A program made the position numbers and the translations under genes. Shown here one piece after another: positions 22,222-32,232 of a stretch of DNA of 64,000 bases. Location: the NCBI GenBank assembly GCA_964034945.1, contig OZ035963.1, positions 47,115,532 through 47,179,531 on the forward strand, in the 5' to 3' direction. The DNA is from Chrysopilus asiliformis (Eukaryota; Arthropoda; Insecta; Diptera; Rhagionidae). Under the pieces are notes generated by a model. It was not told the origin of the DNA, searched no databases, and saw only the letters and a program-made list of their open reading frames with translations. Numbering within the stretch: position 1 is the stretch's first letter; each line of letters starts with the position of its first letter.

Positions 22222-22816
22222 ATGTTAAAATATACATTTTTCTACTCAGCAATTTTGATGTGCTGCTTTATTTTACCACGTGTACATAATGTGAGCACTT
22301 TCTAAAAAATTTCAAAGTTTCCAAATAAAAAAAACTTTTCTCTAGATCAAGTACATCATATTTATAAAAAATTTGAAAGCTTGGAATGACAAACGATACT
22401 TCAATTTAACCTACAACGTTCAAAGTAAGCGATATATAAATCTGGACTTCCAAGTGTTTATTAAAACCAGAAATCTTCTGCTCGAGTTCAGAGCGGATGG
22501 TTTCTTCCAGCGGCGAAAACTTTTCCAATTCGCGAAAAATCTAAGTTATTGTGAATTATCTGAGACCATGATTCAAACTCCACTCTTAAAAGTTTTTGTG
22601 GATGATTTGTTAAGGACAACCGATTTTCCCTTCAAATGTCCACTAGAGTGCGGCAACTACAAAGTACGAAATTTATCATTTCCGTCTTCAATGATACCAC
22701 CGATGGCTGATAAGTTAAACTTTATATTGGATCTAAGCCTTTTTTTGTTTGAAAATAACACTTCCTCGAAAGTGGTACGAATTACGGTGTCCCTAAGTAT
22801 GCAACCAGAAAAATAG
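22222..22816 (+). CDS. Secreted DUF1091/ML-like protein, array copy 2 (two exons)
   Basis: Exons 22222-22290 and 22346-22816 with a 55-nt phase-0 intron (AAT|GTGAGC ... TCTCTAG|ATC) encode 179 aa. Signal peptide MLKYTFFYSAILMCCFILPR. The mature protein shows KAWNDKRYFNLTYNVQSKRY, NLSYCELSETMIQTPLLK, DFPFKCPLECGNYKVRNLSF and SMIPPMADKLNF. It differs from copies 3 and 4 at about 10-15 percent of exon-2 residues. Cysteines at SYC, KC and EC. N-glycosylation sequons at NLT, NLS and NNTS. The frame is intact with no stop or frameshift; promoter elements were not identified. Family assignment by motif, as for copy 1. Confidence 0.82.
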
Positions 22817-22952
22817 GAATTTTTCGTGGTTCCTCTGTCTTTGATTATATATTAAGATTGCCGTTTTTTATTTGGGAAAAGTGATACGCAAGCACCAATT
22901 TAAAAAAAATAATAATAATATAGTCACGTAATCATAGTCATTTTTAAATATA

Positions 22953-23649
22953 CACTCTAAACCAGATTTTACTGGGAGGCAACCCCGATGACGTACAGTA
23001 AATATTGGATTGTATTCCCAGTAAAATTCTCATGCTGGTAAACTGGAAAGAACTGGAATAACAGTAATTTTTACTGAGAATTCGAGTAAAATTTACTGGA
23101 ATCACAGTAAAATCTTAAAAACCTCTCAGATGCTTTCTGAAATTTTTGAAGCATTTGAATGGTTTTGGTAACATTTTTCTTATTTTCAAACCTAATTTTT
23201 ATTTGCTATTGAATATTTTTTTTTGTTATCAATATTTTTTTTTGCATGAGAATGTTTGTTAATGTTGAAAAATCTCTTACCACTGAGGGTCGTACCCGAG
23301 ACCTCTGCCTTTGTCGGCCACATTACTTACAACTAGACTATGGAAGCCAATTGAGAAATGGATTCTAAATGTGAGTTGCCTTTATTGGGGTGAAACGATG
23401 ACAAATTTACTGGGATGAAACAGTAAAATGTTAGAATTTTTTTAGAAAACGGGAAAAATATAAAATAGTGAGCCGAAATCAGTGATTCACCAGTAAAAAT
23501 TTACAGTATTATCAATAAAATTTACTGTGTCATTCAGTAAATTTTACTAGGAAAACAGCGAAAAAAGAATATTTACTGTTTTCTCCAGTAAAATCCCAGT
23601 AAAACTTCGGTGGGAAATTTACTGGGAAAAGAGCATCTGGTTTATAGTG
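22953..23649. mobile_element. 697-bp TA-flanked MITE (Tc1/mariner-type target)
   Basis: Ends CACTCTAAACCAGAT and, reversed, CACTATAAACCAGAT, with TA on both sides. The flank of array copy 4 has the empty site at 41650-41675 (ATTTTTAAATATAGGTTTT). The interior repeats TTTACTGG / CCAGTAAA many times in both orientations, and holds a tRNA-like stretch at 23272-23348. Confidence 0.85.
23272..23348 (-). ncRNA. tRNA-like pol III promoter relic inside a MITE
   Basis: On the minus strand the stretch starts GGCTTCCATAGTCTAGTTG (A-box-like TAGTCTAGTTG) and has a B-box-like CGGGTACGACCC about 40 nt later. The T-arm stem does not pair well and no good acceptor stem closes, so this is a tRNA or SINE remnant rather than a working tRNA. 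Confidence 0.3.
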
Positions 23650-24058
23650 TAGATTTTGTTAAATATGAGTTAAAATTGACAGTTTTCTATGGTTTTCTGT
23701 CAGTTTAAATAAATTATGGTGTGTAAACACATGTTTTGTAGAATCAGTTATGAATAAAACCTATATTTATACCAGGGGTGGGAATTAAGTCGATCGGTGG
23801 ACCGCCAAGACATTTTGGGGTGACCGCCGTTACTAAGACCTAAGACGCGCATACTAAAAGTCTTCTACTAACTATAACTACGAGAACTAACTTTAGATGA
23901 TTTATTTTTTAATGTAATTTCTATTGTTTGATAATAAATGCATCATTTGATATTATTATATTTGTGGCTATTATTATTATGTTTGTATCTTACGTTTTGT
24001 TTTAAACGAGGTTCTAAAAGAGTAAGTTTTTTCTATTGTAGTTATGTAGGTAAGTATC
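23650..24058. other. Flank of copy 2, partial hAT-like end
   Basis: Continues the duplicated 3' flank shared with 41650-41725. At 23774 the text CAGGGGTGGGAATTAAGT resembles a hAT 5' terminus, but no matching 3' end or duplication was found. Confidence 0.3.
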
Positions 24059-24714
24059 GGGTCTTTCAATAAGGACATAACAATTTTGTATTTAAATAAA
24101 ACACAGAATAATTGAGACATCGGGCTGAAATTTATTCCAGGTGTAGTTGACATGTTACATTTAAGTATGAAATTCGATGTCGTTCATATGGCCACCGCGA
24201 GCACGTTTGCTGATTGATTCTTTGGAGCCAATTTTCCACCACTCTTCCACACATATCGGCCGGAACGTTGGCAATTTCGCGTTCGATATTATTCCTGAGC
24301 TCCTCTAACGTTCTTGGCTTGTTGGCATAAACCAACGACTTAACATAACTCCATAAAAAGAAATCCAACGGAGTTAAATCGCATGAGCGAGGTGGCCATT
24401 CGACCGGACCATTTCTCGAGATTACACGATTACCGAACTTCTCCTTCAATAGATTAATTGTTTGACCAGCTGTGTGGCATTGCTCGTTCGTGAACTTCAT
24501 GATAAAAATGTCTGACGTTGACTGACGTTGACTGACGTTTTAGCATTGCCAGATAATAAAAAAAGTTTTAGGGTCCGCCATATGGTCTTGTAACCCGGGC
24601 GTAAATACGCGTGCTACATTTATGTAAGTGGTTCTTTATAAATAAATAAATAAATAAGTTTTAGGGTGCGTTTTTATTAAAATATAAAATTGTTATGCCC
24701 TTATTGAAAGACCC
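24059..24714 (-). mobile_element. Internally deleted IS630/Tc1-mariner element
   Basis: Ends GGGTCTTTCAATAAGG and its reverse complement. The same termini bound the relic at 46186-46976, and a solitary end sits at 60767-60836. It holds the C-terminal third of the transposase on the minus strand (24132-24500). TAAA microsatellite near 24640. Confidence 0.85.
24132..24500 (-). pseudogene. C-terminal transposase fragment, IS630/Tc1-mariner
   Basis: The 122-codon frame contains QCHTAGQTINLLKEKFGNRV, then EWPPRSCDLTPLDFFLW with the third catalytic aspartate, and YVKSLVYANKPRTLEELRNN, the usual C-terminus of this insect transposase family. The aspartate expected in FQQDGATCHTA is missing because the deletion junction replaces it (frame starts MKFTNEQCHTA). 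From the sister copy at 46295 the spacing between second and third acidic residues would be about 36. Inactive, though possibly mobilisable through its ends. Confidence 0.8.
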
Positions 24715-24761
24715 TTTACATATTCCGTATATATTATTAAGTTATAATAAATATTGTAGAC

Positions 24762-25694
24762 CCAAGGTGTATCAACTAGAGAGGTGGAGCACTCCCGTTT
24801 GTATCGTACACACCAAGCGCCAGTGTGAGTGTGCTGTGACGTAACAACCGCGCTCTGAATGCACCGATGAATATAAGTTTATCTCGGCAGTATCAAACAC
24901 CAAACGATTTCGATGGTGGGTAGAAAGTGTGCTTTGCCAAAATGTCAAAGCGTTAGGGGAAATAAATATCCAGCAAAAAAAACTTTCCACCAGTTTCCTA
25001 AAAATAAGGAGTTAAGGAAAAAATGGTTACGATTTTACTCAATTTCAATTAAAAAAGATAACGCACGTTTAGCGTTATGCTCACTGCACTTTGATAGCAG
25101 TGCTTTTGAAAATTAGTTAAAATTGACGCTTTTTAACAAAAAAAAAATGAAATAAATTCTAAGACGAGGAAGTAAGTATATTTCATTTTATTTATTGAAA
25201 TAAGTGCACTCAATCAAAACTTGTTCTCAATGGAGATATTTTTCTCATTTTTTCTTTGATTTTGTCCTGATTAATACGAGTAGATATGTTAAACTTCGTG
25301 TTAACATTCAATGCAAGCAATTTAATCAAAAACTTAAGGAACAGAAAATACTGAAAAGAAAGCGTAGAGCGGACGAAGATTTTCGTCAATCTAAATTAAG
25401 GAAACTTAATCAATATGTACTAAAAAAAATACAAATAAAAAATACAAATAAAAAATACTTTCCATTCAAACTAACTCTATTTTAATATATACATATTGTA
25501 TATACTGTTTAATTTGATCTATTTGTACGTTATATTAAAACACCTAAACAAAAAAAAACTATATAAACATGTCAGATCTAAGTAATCGCATAAATCTCCC
25601 ATAAGAAACCACTGGCACTTTCGATTCTGTTTAGCGGTTGTGACGTCACACGTAGTGGACGGGAGTACTCCACCTCTCTAGTTGATACACCTTG
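24762..25694 (+). mobile_element. P-like transposon relic (933 bp) with 8-bp duplication
   Basis: Ends CCAAGGTGTATCAACTAGAG and ...CTCTAGTTGATACACCTTG are inverted repeats over about 35 nt (GAGGTGGAG, CTCCC parts included). TTGTAGAC is duplicated exactly on both sides (24754-24761, 25695-25702). An 8-bp duplication plus an encoded THAP domain is the signature of the P superfamily. It inserted into mariner-like DNA (HTH fragment just downstream). Confidence 0.8.
24913..25116 (+). pseudogene. THAP-domain N-terminus of a P-like transposase
   Basis: 67 codons starting MVGRKCALPKCQSVRGNKYP. The C-x4-C pair (C6, C11), the FHQFPKNKELRKKWL segment with the conserved F, P and W, and the closing CSLHF (C-x2-H) make the zinc-binding C2CH pattern of THAP domains. 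A stop follows at EN, just before the AVPxxF box normally found next. A lysine/arginine-rich frame (25204-25485; KLKEQKILKRKRRADEDFRQ) may be the following coiled region. No GTPase-like or catalytic region remains. Confidence 0.8.
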
Positions 25695-25702
25695 TTGTAG
25701 AC

Positions 25703-25922
25703 ATTTTTTTAGCTTTAGCAGAGAATGAAATTAAAGAAAATTATGGTTAATGGCTTTGCCCAATCATACAGGGAGCTAGGAAAAAAGTTTAACTGTGACA
25801 AGAAAACCGTTAAAAAGTATCTCTCGCTAATGGGAATGAAGAAACGAGCCAGAAAATGTAAGCCAATAGTGTCAGAGGCTCAAGAGATCACCCAAAAGCA
25901 ACGCCTCAACCATTTGGTATAA
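25703..25922 (+). pseudogene. Mariner-type helix-turn-helix fragment
   Basis: The frame from 25725 reads KIMVNGFAQSYRELGKKFNC then DKKTVKKYLSLMGMKKRARK, the paired-like HTH of a Tc1/mariner transposase, and ends about 10 residues after QKQRLNHL. The P-like element interrupted this relic. No catalytic part is present nearby. Confidence 0.65.
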
Positions 25923-25959
25923 AAAAAAGTTTTTTTTTACCAGCAACGACATTTTACCG

Positions 25960-26938
25960 ACCGGCAACGACATTTTACTGACCGGCAACGACAATTAAAT
26001 CCATTTTTCCTTAAAAACAAAATAATTTGATGTGCCATTAAAATCTGTTTAAATTGTAGATTCAATATTGTCGAAAATTCTTAATTGCAACTAAAATCAC
26101 TGCATGCAATCGGAGGAAAACTCCATTATAAAATAATACTCCACAAAATGTTTCCATTAATTTATCGCCGTTAGATTTTTCTTGTTCGCTTTCTGTTTGT
26201 GTGTTTATTTGTTCATCTCTGTTCGGTCGGTAAGCTATGAAAGCATTTGAGGGAGAAAGAAAACTCCGCTCGAAGATTTGTGAGATGTAATGCGGTCAGA
26301 TGACGCTCGCATAAAGCTTGAGACAGCTAACGGTTCAACCACAGTGATGGTTCAACCACAGTGAAGGCGGCAAGCGGCAGCGGCGGGCGGCATTTATTTT
26401 GCACTAACGTAGCACAACGAGAGCTGCTACAATACAGCGCCAACGGCAGCGCACTTTTTCCGTCGCCGCCGAGTTTCAAACAATGTCAGACTTGCCGCCG
26501 CCGCCCAAAATGTTTTATGAAAACCACCACATGCTGCGCCACATTCTATGCAGATATTTTGACGTTTTGATTTCGGAAGCAGAAGCATATGCCAACGGTG
26601 CCACTATCATTGTAACTGGCTCGGGGGTATGTGTGGCGGCGCCATACCGCCCGCCATCACCGCTGCCGCTTGCCGCCTTCATTGTGGTTGAACCATTATT
26701 TTGTTAATGGGGGCGTCATTATTTGCGACATGGCGACCGACGTAAGAATTATGTCCCTGTCTTCGTAATTGCGGCGCCGCAAACCTCTGAAAAGTGTTCG
26801 CCACTATGGATGTCGTTGCGCGTCTCATTCGCACAACTACGACGTGGCCGCGACATAAATTGCTTATCGCCGCGATTCGCATGGTGTCGAAATATGGGGA
26901 TAAAGACCATATTTGCTGCTTAAAATGCTATTTGGGTA
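25960..26938 (+). repeat. Dispersed repeat R-A, copy upstream of array copy 3
   Basis: Matches 39424-39990 and 44740-45312. It begins with a small tandem of ACCGGCAACGACATTTTAC and is interrupted twice: by a MITE at 26331-26696 and, at its 3' side, by the SAM-gene element at 26939. The R-A text resumes after 28828. Confidence 0.8.
26331..26696. mobile_element. GC-rich MITE in repeat R-A
   Basis: Right end reversed ATGGTTCAACCACAATGAAG matches ATGGTTCAACCACAGTGAAG at 26347; a further partial copy of the left end (GGTTCAACCACAGTGA) precedes it. The R-A copies at 39765-39785 and 45085-45105 (CTAATTTTGTTAATGG) are empty sites. A TAA/TTA-type 3-bp target is likely but the duplication is imperfect. 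A frame at 26483 (MSDLPPPPKMFYENHHML) has no recognised family. Confidence 0.75.
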
Positions 26939-28827
26939 CACTGAAAAATTTGTTGAAACCTAAATTTGCTATAAACAATAGCTGACTTGAAATTGTTACA
27001 CAAGCTATTAATTGTGGCTAAATCCGGTAATTAAGAGGGATCAGTTGCTGTAAAAATACCACATCACAATATTTCAAATAGCTGGTAAAATACACCTATC
27101 ACAGCTGATCAACAATACATCTAATGCGAATTATAATTGCAAACACAGCTATTTAAATTTAGCTTAAATAGTGTCAACATTTATAGGAAAATTTGCATTG
27201 TAAATAACACTATGTGCAATAAAATATATCTGGAGTTAATATTTAAATGCAAATTTTCCTCATAAAAATAGGATTTTTTACAAATCTAATATAATTACGT
27301 TTGCTATAAATTAAAGTAAAACTTGTTGAATAGATAGCAGAAATTGCTACTCTTCAAAACAGAAGTAGCTATTTAGAACAATATAAGTTCTAATGCAGTC
27401 AAATATAACCCAGTGATCTCAGTTTCTAGTGCAGCACGTGCCAGTAAGGAATATAGTGCACTTACATAAGAAAATTAAAAGTGATTTAAATAATTATGGC
27501 GGATGATTATGTAAAAAATATATTGAAAGAGTGGAATATGCCAACATTGATAGGTTTATTCAAAGGTAAGTAATCATTTTACTTTTTTAAAGTGATTGAG
27601 TCCACCATTCTGATAATCGAACTCGTTCGATCCTGTCTCGCTGGTAGTTACCAATGTACATGAAAGTCCCTGATGTCTGAATAGCAATTCCTGCTATTCA
27701 ATTAACAAAAATTGCTAACAATATTATAATATCTACAATTTATGTTGAATCATATTATAAATTTCTCAGTTTCTGAAGAGTCGTGATTGAAAACACATGT
27801 AACAATCTTTTGTTACTTAAAAGTAGAAACTAATTTCGCTTTTTTTCTAATAAAATAAATTGTTTTGTGAGTTCATAAGATATTTTTCAAGTGATATTTT
27901 TCATGTTTTATAGAGGAAGGATTTTCAAAAGAAGAGTTTGAAAGCTTGGACTACGAAGGTGTCTCAAGCCTAATCAAAAAGCAAGGTCTAAGAGCGCTGT
28001 TTTGGAAGAAATTAAAGTTAAATTTCTTTCAGTCAAAGGTAAATGCTGAAAAGAAATAATTTATATGTTTTAAAGTTGTGTTCTTCATTTTTTTAAGGAA
28101 GCTTCAGTTTATGGTTGCAGTGCTACATATCATTTGATAGATTTTAAGTATGTTAAAGAATCATAAAATATTATGTGATGTACAATACTTTATAATTTTT
28201 GAACTGATTAAAAATAAAACGAAGAAATATACTTTTTTATTAAGCTTTTTTCCAATGACCCTTTTCAGGTATGAAGTTTTGCTACGCATAAAAGAAATAT
28301 TGGTAGACGGTATTGGATGCTTTGCTACATTATTTTCCCTTTTTAACTTATTAAAAAGTATAATTTGCTATATTTCTACCATTACTGGATTACTACTCCC
28401 AAAATCTACTATAAGTGTAGAAGATTCAGCTATCTGAAAATATTCTAAAACACAATTTTTTCAGTCAATTTCCATATATATTATAGCAGATTTCCATAAA
28501 TATTATAGCAAATTTCCATAAAAATTATAGCACATTTTAATAACTGCATCGCATATTTTCTTATTTTTTAAATTGATTCTCATATATACGTATGGCACAT
28601 TTAGCTATTTTATGAGCAAATTTTGCCAGTAATTAGTAAAAAATAATAGCAAATGACGCTATTTATTTAAGTAAAAAGTGCTAATGAAATCGGCTCTAAT
28701 TGCTATTTTGTTTTGCTATTTGCAAGTAGCAATATTTAGTATAAAATATCACTATCCCTATTTCGGTTATATAAATAGCGCAACACGCCAGAAAAAAAAG
28801 CTGTGGTGGCTTTTAATTTTTTCAGTG
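26939..28827 (+). mobile_element. 1.9-kb TA-flanked element carrying a SAM-domain gene
   Basis: Ends CACTGAAAAATTTG and AATTTTTTCAGTG, TA on both sides (26937-26938, 28828-28829). Two R-A copies have the uninterrupted site (TTTGGGTAGAT at 45306, TTTGGGTAGTG at 39980). Subterminal regions of several hundred nt on both sides repeat AAATAGC / GCTATTT and TTTCCATAAA motifs. The only gene inside is the four-exon SAM-domain gene; no transposase is visible, so it is non-autonomous or the gene is the cargo of an unfamiliar element. Confidence 0.8.
27496..28437 (+). CDS. SAM-like domain protein inside a transposon (four exons, 137 aa)
   Basis: Exons 27496-27565, 27914-28038, 28098-28147 and 28269-28437 join in frame with consensus-like junctions (AAAG|GTAAGT ... 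TTTATAG; AAG|GTAAAT ... TTTTAAG; AA|GTATGT ... TTTTCAG). The product starts MADDYVKNILKEWNMPTLIG and continues FSKEEFESLDYEGVSSLIKK, ending the domain with GLRALFWKKLKL: a SAM-like bundle (W at 13, L-I-x-x-F, L-D-x-x-x-x-x-x-L-I-K, G-x-R-x-x-F). After it comes a short linker (EASVYGCSATYHLIDFKYEV) and a strongly hydrophobic tail (GCFATLFSLFNLLKSIICYI), possibly membrane-inserted. All four exons are open with no stop. SAM domains usually mediate protein-protein contacts; the role here is unknown. Alternatives: captured host gene, or an accessory protein of the element. Confidence 0.7.
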
Positions 28828-28829
28828 TA

Positions 28830-29571
28830 GTAATTGTTTTCTTATAAGGAAATAAATCAGATTAGGGGTGTGCAAAAGATTTTTGGTGTATTTATATTTC
28901 ATTTTTGCACATGTGCATTTAAACGTGTAAAATTTCATGTAATTTTTTACTTTTGCGGATGTGAAAATGGTTGCATTTAAGCAAGTATTGCAATTAGGCA
29001 TGTTTCATTTATCCGTGTATATTTATATGAAAAATGCTTGAAAATCCTCCAGGCACATATTTTGCGTGTAATTACACGAGTTTTGCATTAAAGCGTGTTG
29101 TATTTAAGTGTGCATTATTGATGTGAAGCTGGGTGATTTGCTAGATTTCAAGTCAATTTTAATTTTACATAACTTTTACAACAAAACTTGTAAAAGGACC
29201 CAAAATGCAAAAGTGATTTGTCTCTAAATACAGAATATTTATTTACTAAAAAGATCTAAAAAGATCAACTCGATGGTGTTTCGGTGTCTTTAAGCCAATC
29301 GTTTGCAGATGCTATACACTTTCTTCTAGCAAAAAAAAAAGAACATTAGTGGGAACCCGTTTTTTCCAAATCGTTTGCGCGAAATAAATATGCCTATTGA
29401 TAGGAAAAAATATGCTGATGTCATGCAACTTGCCAAAAAGTATGTTACCCAAGTTGATATGGAATTTTATATGCATTTAAAAGTACTGATGATGCTACGG
29501 ATTCCACATCCAGTAAATTTGATGATCTACCTTAAAATTAATGGGAAAATTCTTTCACATACTCACACTAA
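28830..29571. other. Repeat-derived stretch, one short frame
   Basis: 28860-29120 repeats TTTGCACATGTGCATTTAA-like motifs. A plus frame at 29375-29593 (MREINMPIDRKKYADVMQLA) looks like a coding remnant but I do not recognise it. Confidence 0.35.
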
Positions 29572-30765
29572 TGCCCGAGGTCTTCATATTTAGTTTTTCT
29601 GTCAGATAGCTATACCGCAGATAAAGATATATCGAAGATATCTTTAACTTGGGCATCTTCATGAAAATTCCAACTCGGTATAGCAACTCTCGAAATAAGG
29701 TTCCACAACTCCTGCACACTGGATACAATAAAACACCACCTTGATACAAACTATCGTGACGTCACATAAAGAGGTATTTTCTATGATTGTGTGTTCTTAT
29801 TAAAGGATTTTCGAAGTGAAAGGTACGATGCAAATTATCCGTTATAGCTTTCGAGTAATTCACCACCTTTATATCTTGTTTCGCGAAGCAAAGAACCGAA
29901 GAAATCAATGAAATCGTGGTCGAAATAGTGACCTTAAATTTATAATCAAAAGCAGCATCACGGCTTGTTTCTAATCACGAAGGCTATTGTTTTGAATGTT
30001 TTATTATCCGGTCGTGGCGCTGATAGCACTTCTGTCAAATGGAAACGATTTTCGGATTTCTTGTATGGTGTTTGGGATTTTTATCATATCATGATCCAGT
30101 GCCGCAATAACTTTTGAAACCTTAGCTACCACACGACCAGTGAGACTAGCCGAAACTTTTGAGAAATCAGCTCACGCCCTTAAAAAACAACCTGTCGCAT
30201 AAAACCGTAAAGCCAACAATGGTTGATCTCTGGGTGGCATTGCTCTGCTTCTGAAAATATTTAATAACAATAAATAACAAATTTCGTTTTTGCCTATTAT
30301 GATTAATACAGATTTCAGCTTCAATTCTAGGCAAAAGTGCTTGAAATGCTGCTTTTGTTAACCGAAATCTCATAACAAATTCACTTTTACTCCAAGTATC
30401 AAAATGATTCACCCTTATTTGCAGTACGTAGGGTCTTGAAATGATTGCTGGTTCATCACTGTCAGAGTCAGAAAAAATATTCACTTCCATTAACGAATCC
30501 ATAGGTTTTTTCATACATTTTAACTTTCCGATTTCAATATTTTAATTTTATTCTATAACTGTCAACAACTGCTTTAAAAAAGGAGTGGTGGCGCTGGGGT
30601 AAAAATATACAGATATCTCGACCTCAGACAAAGAGATAACTTTACCCGAGAGATATCTTTATCTCGATGTTTTTTGCTACGAAGACTTCCATTTTTTTAG
30701 ATATACTTAGTATATCTGCCAATTGGTGTTATCCGCAGTATATCTGGGACTGAAGACTTCGGGCA
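29572..30765 (-). mobile_element. Harbinger transposon relic (1.2 kb), TAA target
   Basis: Ends TGCCCGAGGTCTTCA and, reversed, TGCCCGAAGTCTTCA. TAA flanks both (29569-29571, 30766-30768). Minus-strand coding remnants of a Harbinger transposase lie at 29950-30514. Subterminal GATATCTTTATCTCG motifs occur near both ends. Confidence 0.85.
29950..30514 (-). pseudogene. Harbinger transposase, N-terminal half, degraded
   Basis: From ATG 30514: an acidic start (NIFSDSDSDEP), then FVMRFRLTKAAFQALLPRIE, the conserved N-terminal helix. After a likely intron (acceptor AATATTTTCAG near 30245) another frame reads AMPPRDQPLLALRFYATGCF, the LRF-YATG box, then VSASLTGRVVAKVSKVIAAL and IKIPNTIQEIRKSF. These occur in the correct order for Harbinger but need a one-base shift between exons, and the catalytic DDE part is deleted. 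Inactive. Confidence 0.75.
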
Positions 30766-30768
30766 TAA

Positions 30769-31017
30769 GTGATTCGAAATTTTAGTGCAAAAAGAAGATA
30801 ATGCGTTTTTTTGTTAATACTTTTAAAATGAATAAATGTGTTATTTTATTTTTCGTTTACAAAAAGTGTTTGTTTTTATTATTACTATCAAACACACTAC
30901 CTTACATGAAGACCTTACATACCTTACATCAAGGCACACATAATAAATAAAACACTTTTTTCCACCTCCGGAAAAATATTGAAAAGTGGAGTTATATGGT
31001 TTTTGCGCCCATGTCTT
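30769..31017. other. Spacer before copy 3 duplication unit
   Basis: AT-rich; a small direct repeat of CCTTACAT near 30900-30925. Nothing else recognised. Confidence 0.5.
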
Positions 31018-31020
31018 CAA

Positions 31021-32060
31021 TTGCTATACAGTCCGTCACTAGTTTGCTACTTTTTGACCTGCTAAAATTTTTTACTTCATAACGTGTATTATATGCTTTA
31101 GTCAGCCGTAACCGGGTTCAAATTTCAATAACAAACCAAAAAAAAGATCAAACTAAAAAATCAAACTAAGCAATTATCATGATGAGGCAAAAAGTGTCAT
31201 CCGCGATTTCTCTTCAATCAAATAGTCGTCGAATTAGAAAATTAAATCTTTTTTTAGTTTGAAATTTTTTCGCATGTGAAAAATTTTCAATTTTTAAGGC
31301 ATCCGTTTTCATTTCGCATTTGTATTTCTCCTGTTACTAAAAAAAAGTCAATATTTCAATTTGGAATATTCGCAGTTATTATAATGTTAAAATATACATT
31401 CTTCTACTCAGCAATTTTGATGTGCTGTTTTATTTTACCACGTGTACATAATGTGAGCACTTCTAAAAAAATTCAAAGTTTCCAAATAAAAAAACTCTTC
31501 TCTAGATCAAGTACATCGGATTTATAAACAATTTGAAAGCTTGGAATGACCAACGATACTGTAATTTAACCTACAACGTTCAAAGTAAGCGATATATAAA
31601 TCTGGACATCCAAGTGTTTATTAAAACCAACAATCTTCTGCTCGAGTTCAGAGCGGATGGTTTCTTCCACCGGCGAAAGTATTTCCAATTCGCGAAAAAT
31701 CTAAGTTATTGTCAACTATCTGAGACCATGATTCAAACTCCATTCTTAAAAGTTTTTGTGGATGAATTTGTAAGGACAACCGATTTTCCCTTCAAATGTC
31801 CACTAGAGTGCGGCAACTACAAAGTACGAAATTTATCATTTCCGTCTTCAATGATACCACCGATGGCTGATAAGTTGTCCTATATATTGGATGTAAACGT
31901 TTTTTTGTTTGAAAATAACACTTCCTCGAAAGTGGTACGAATTACTGTGTCCCTTAGTGCGCGACAAGTAAAATAGGAATTTTTCGTGGTTTTTCTGTTT
32001 TTGGTTACATATTAAGATTGCCGTTTGTTATTTAGGGACAGTTATACGCAAGCATCACAC
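31021..32060 (+). repeat. Segmental duplication unit around array copy 3
   Basis: Counterpart of 21335-22880. It preserves the pre-insertion state of the MITE site at 31098-31100. Confidence 0.85.
31384..31976 (+). CDS. Secreted DUF1091/ML-like protein, array copy 3 (two exons)
   Basis: Exons 31384-31452 and 31506-31976 with a 53-nt phase-0 intron (AAT|GTGAGC ... CTCTAG|ATC) give 179 aa. The signal peptide is identical to that of copy 2 (MLKYTFFYSAILMCC). Exon 2 keeps NLSYCQLSETMIQTPFLK, DFPFKCPLECGNYKVRNLSF and SMIPPMADKLSYILDVNVFL. It shares FHRRKYFQ and the ending LSARQVK with copy 4, but CQLSE with copies 1 and 5 patterns. Intact frame, 471-nt exon 2 as in all copies. Likely functional; ligand unknown. 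Confidence 0.82.
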
Positions 32061-32232
32061 GGTGAAAATTTTTGGGCTAAATTTTAATCTTTTTGTTATT
32101 GCACGCATTTTTTTTTAATGCATTTTTGTATTACGATGTAATTTGCTATTTAAAAAATATAATTTTATTAAAATTGTAGACGTGGCATTATGATAAGAAC
32201 CAGATATGTATAAGAATGTTAACCTGGTAATA

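Larger units (their letters stand above)
21335..22880 (+). repeat. Segmental duplication unit around array copy 2
   Basis: From about 21335 to about 22880 this matches 31021-32060 around array copy 3, both upstream (CAGTCCGTCACTAGTTTGC; GCAAAAAGTGTCAT) and downstream (GATTGCCGTTT). The only large difference upstream is the MITE at 21455-21911. Confidence 0.85.

Noticed and set aside
25204..25485. 93-codon basic frame as a separate gene
   Set aside because: It lies inside the P-like element and is best read as a remnant of its coiled region.
26361..26707. Two overlapping GC-rich plus frames
   Set aside because: They lie within the inverted-repeat MITE at 26331-26696 and show no domain.
27600..27665. 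TTCGATCC-containing stretch as a tRNA gene
   Set aside because: No acceptor or anticodon stem pairs around it; it lies in intron 1 of the SAM-domain gene.
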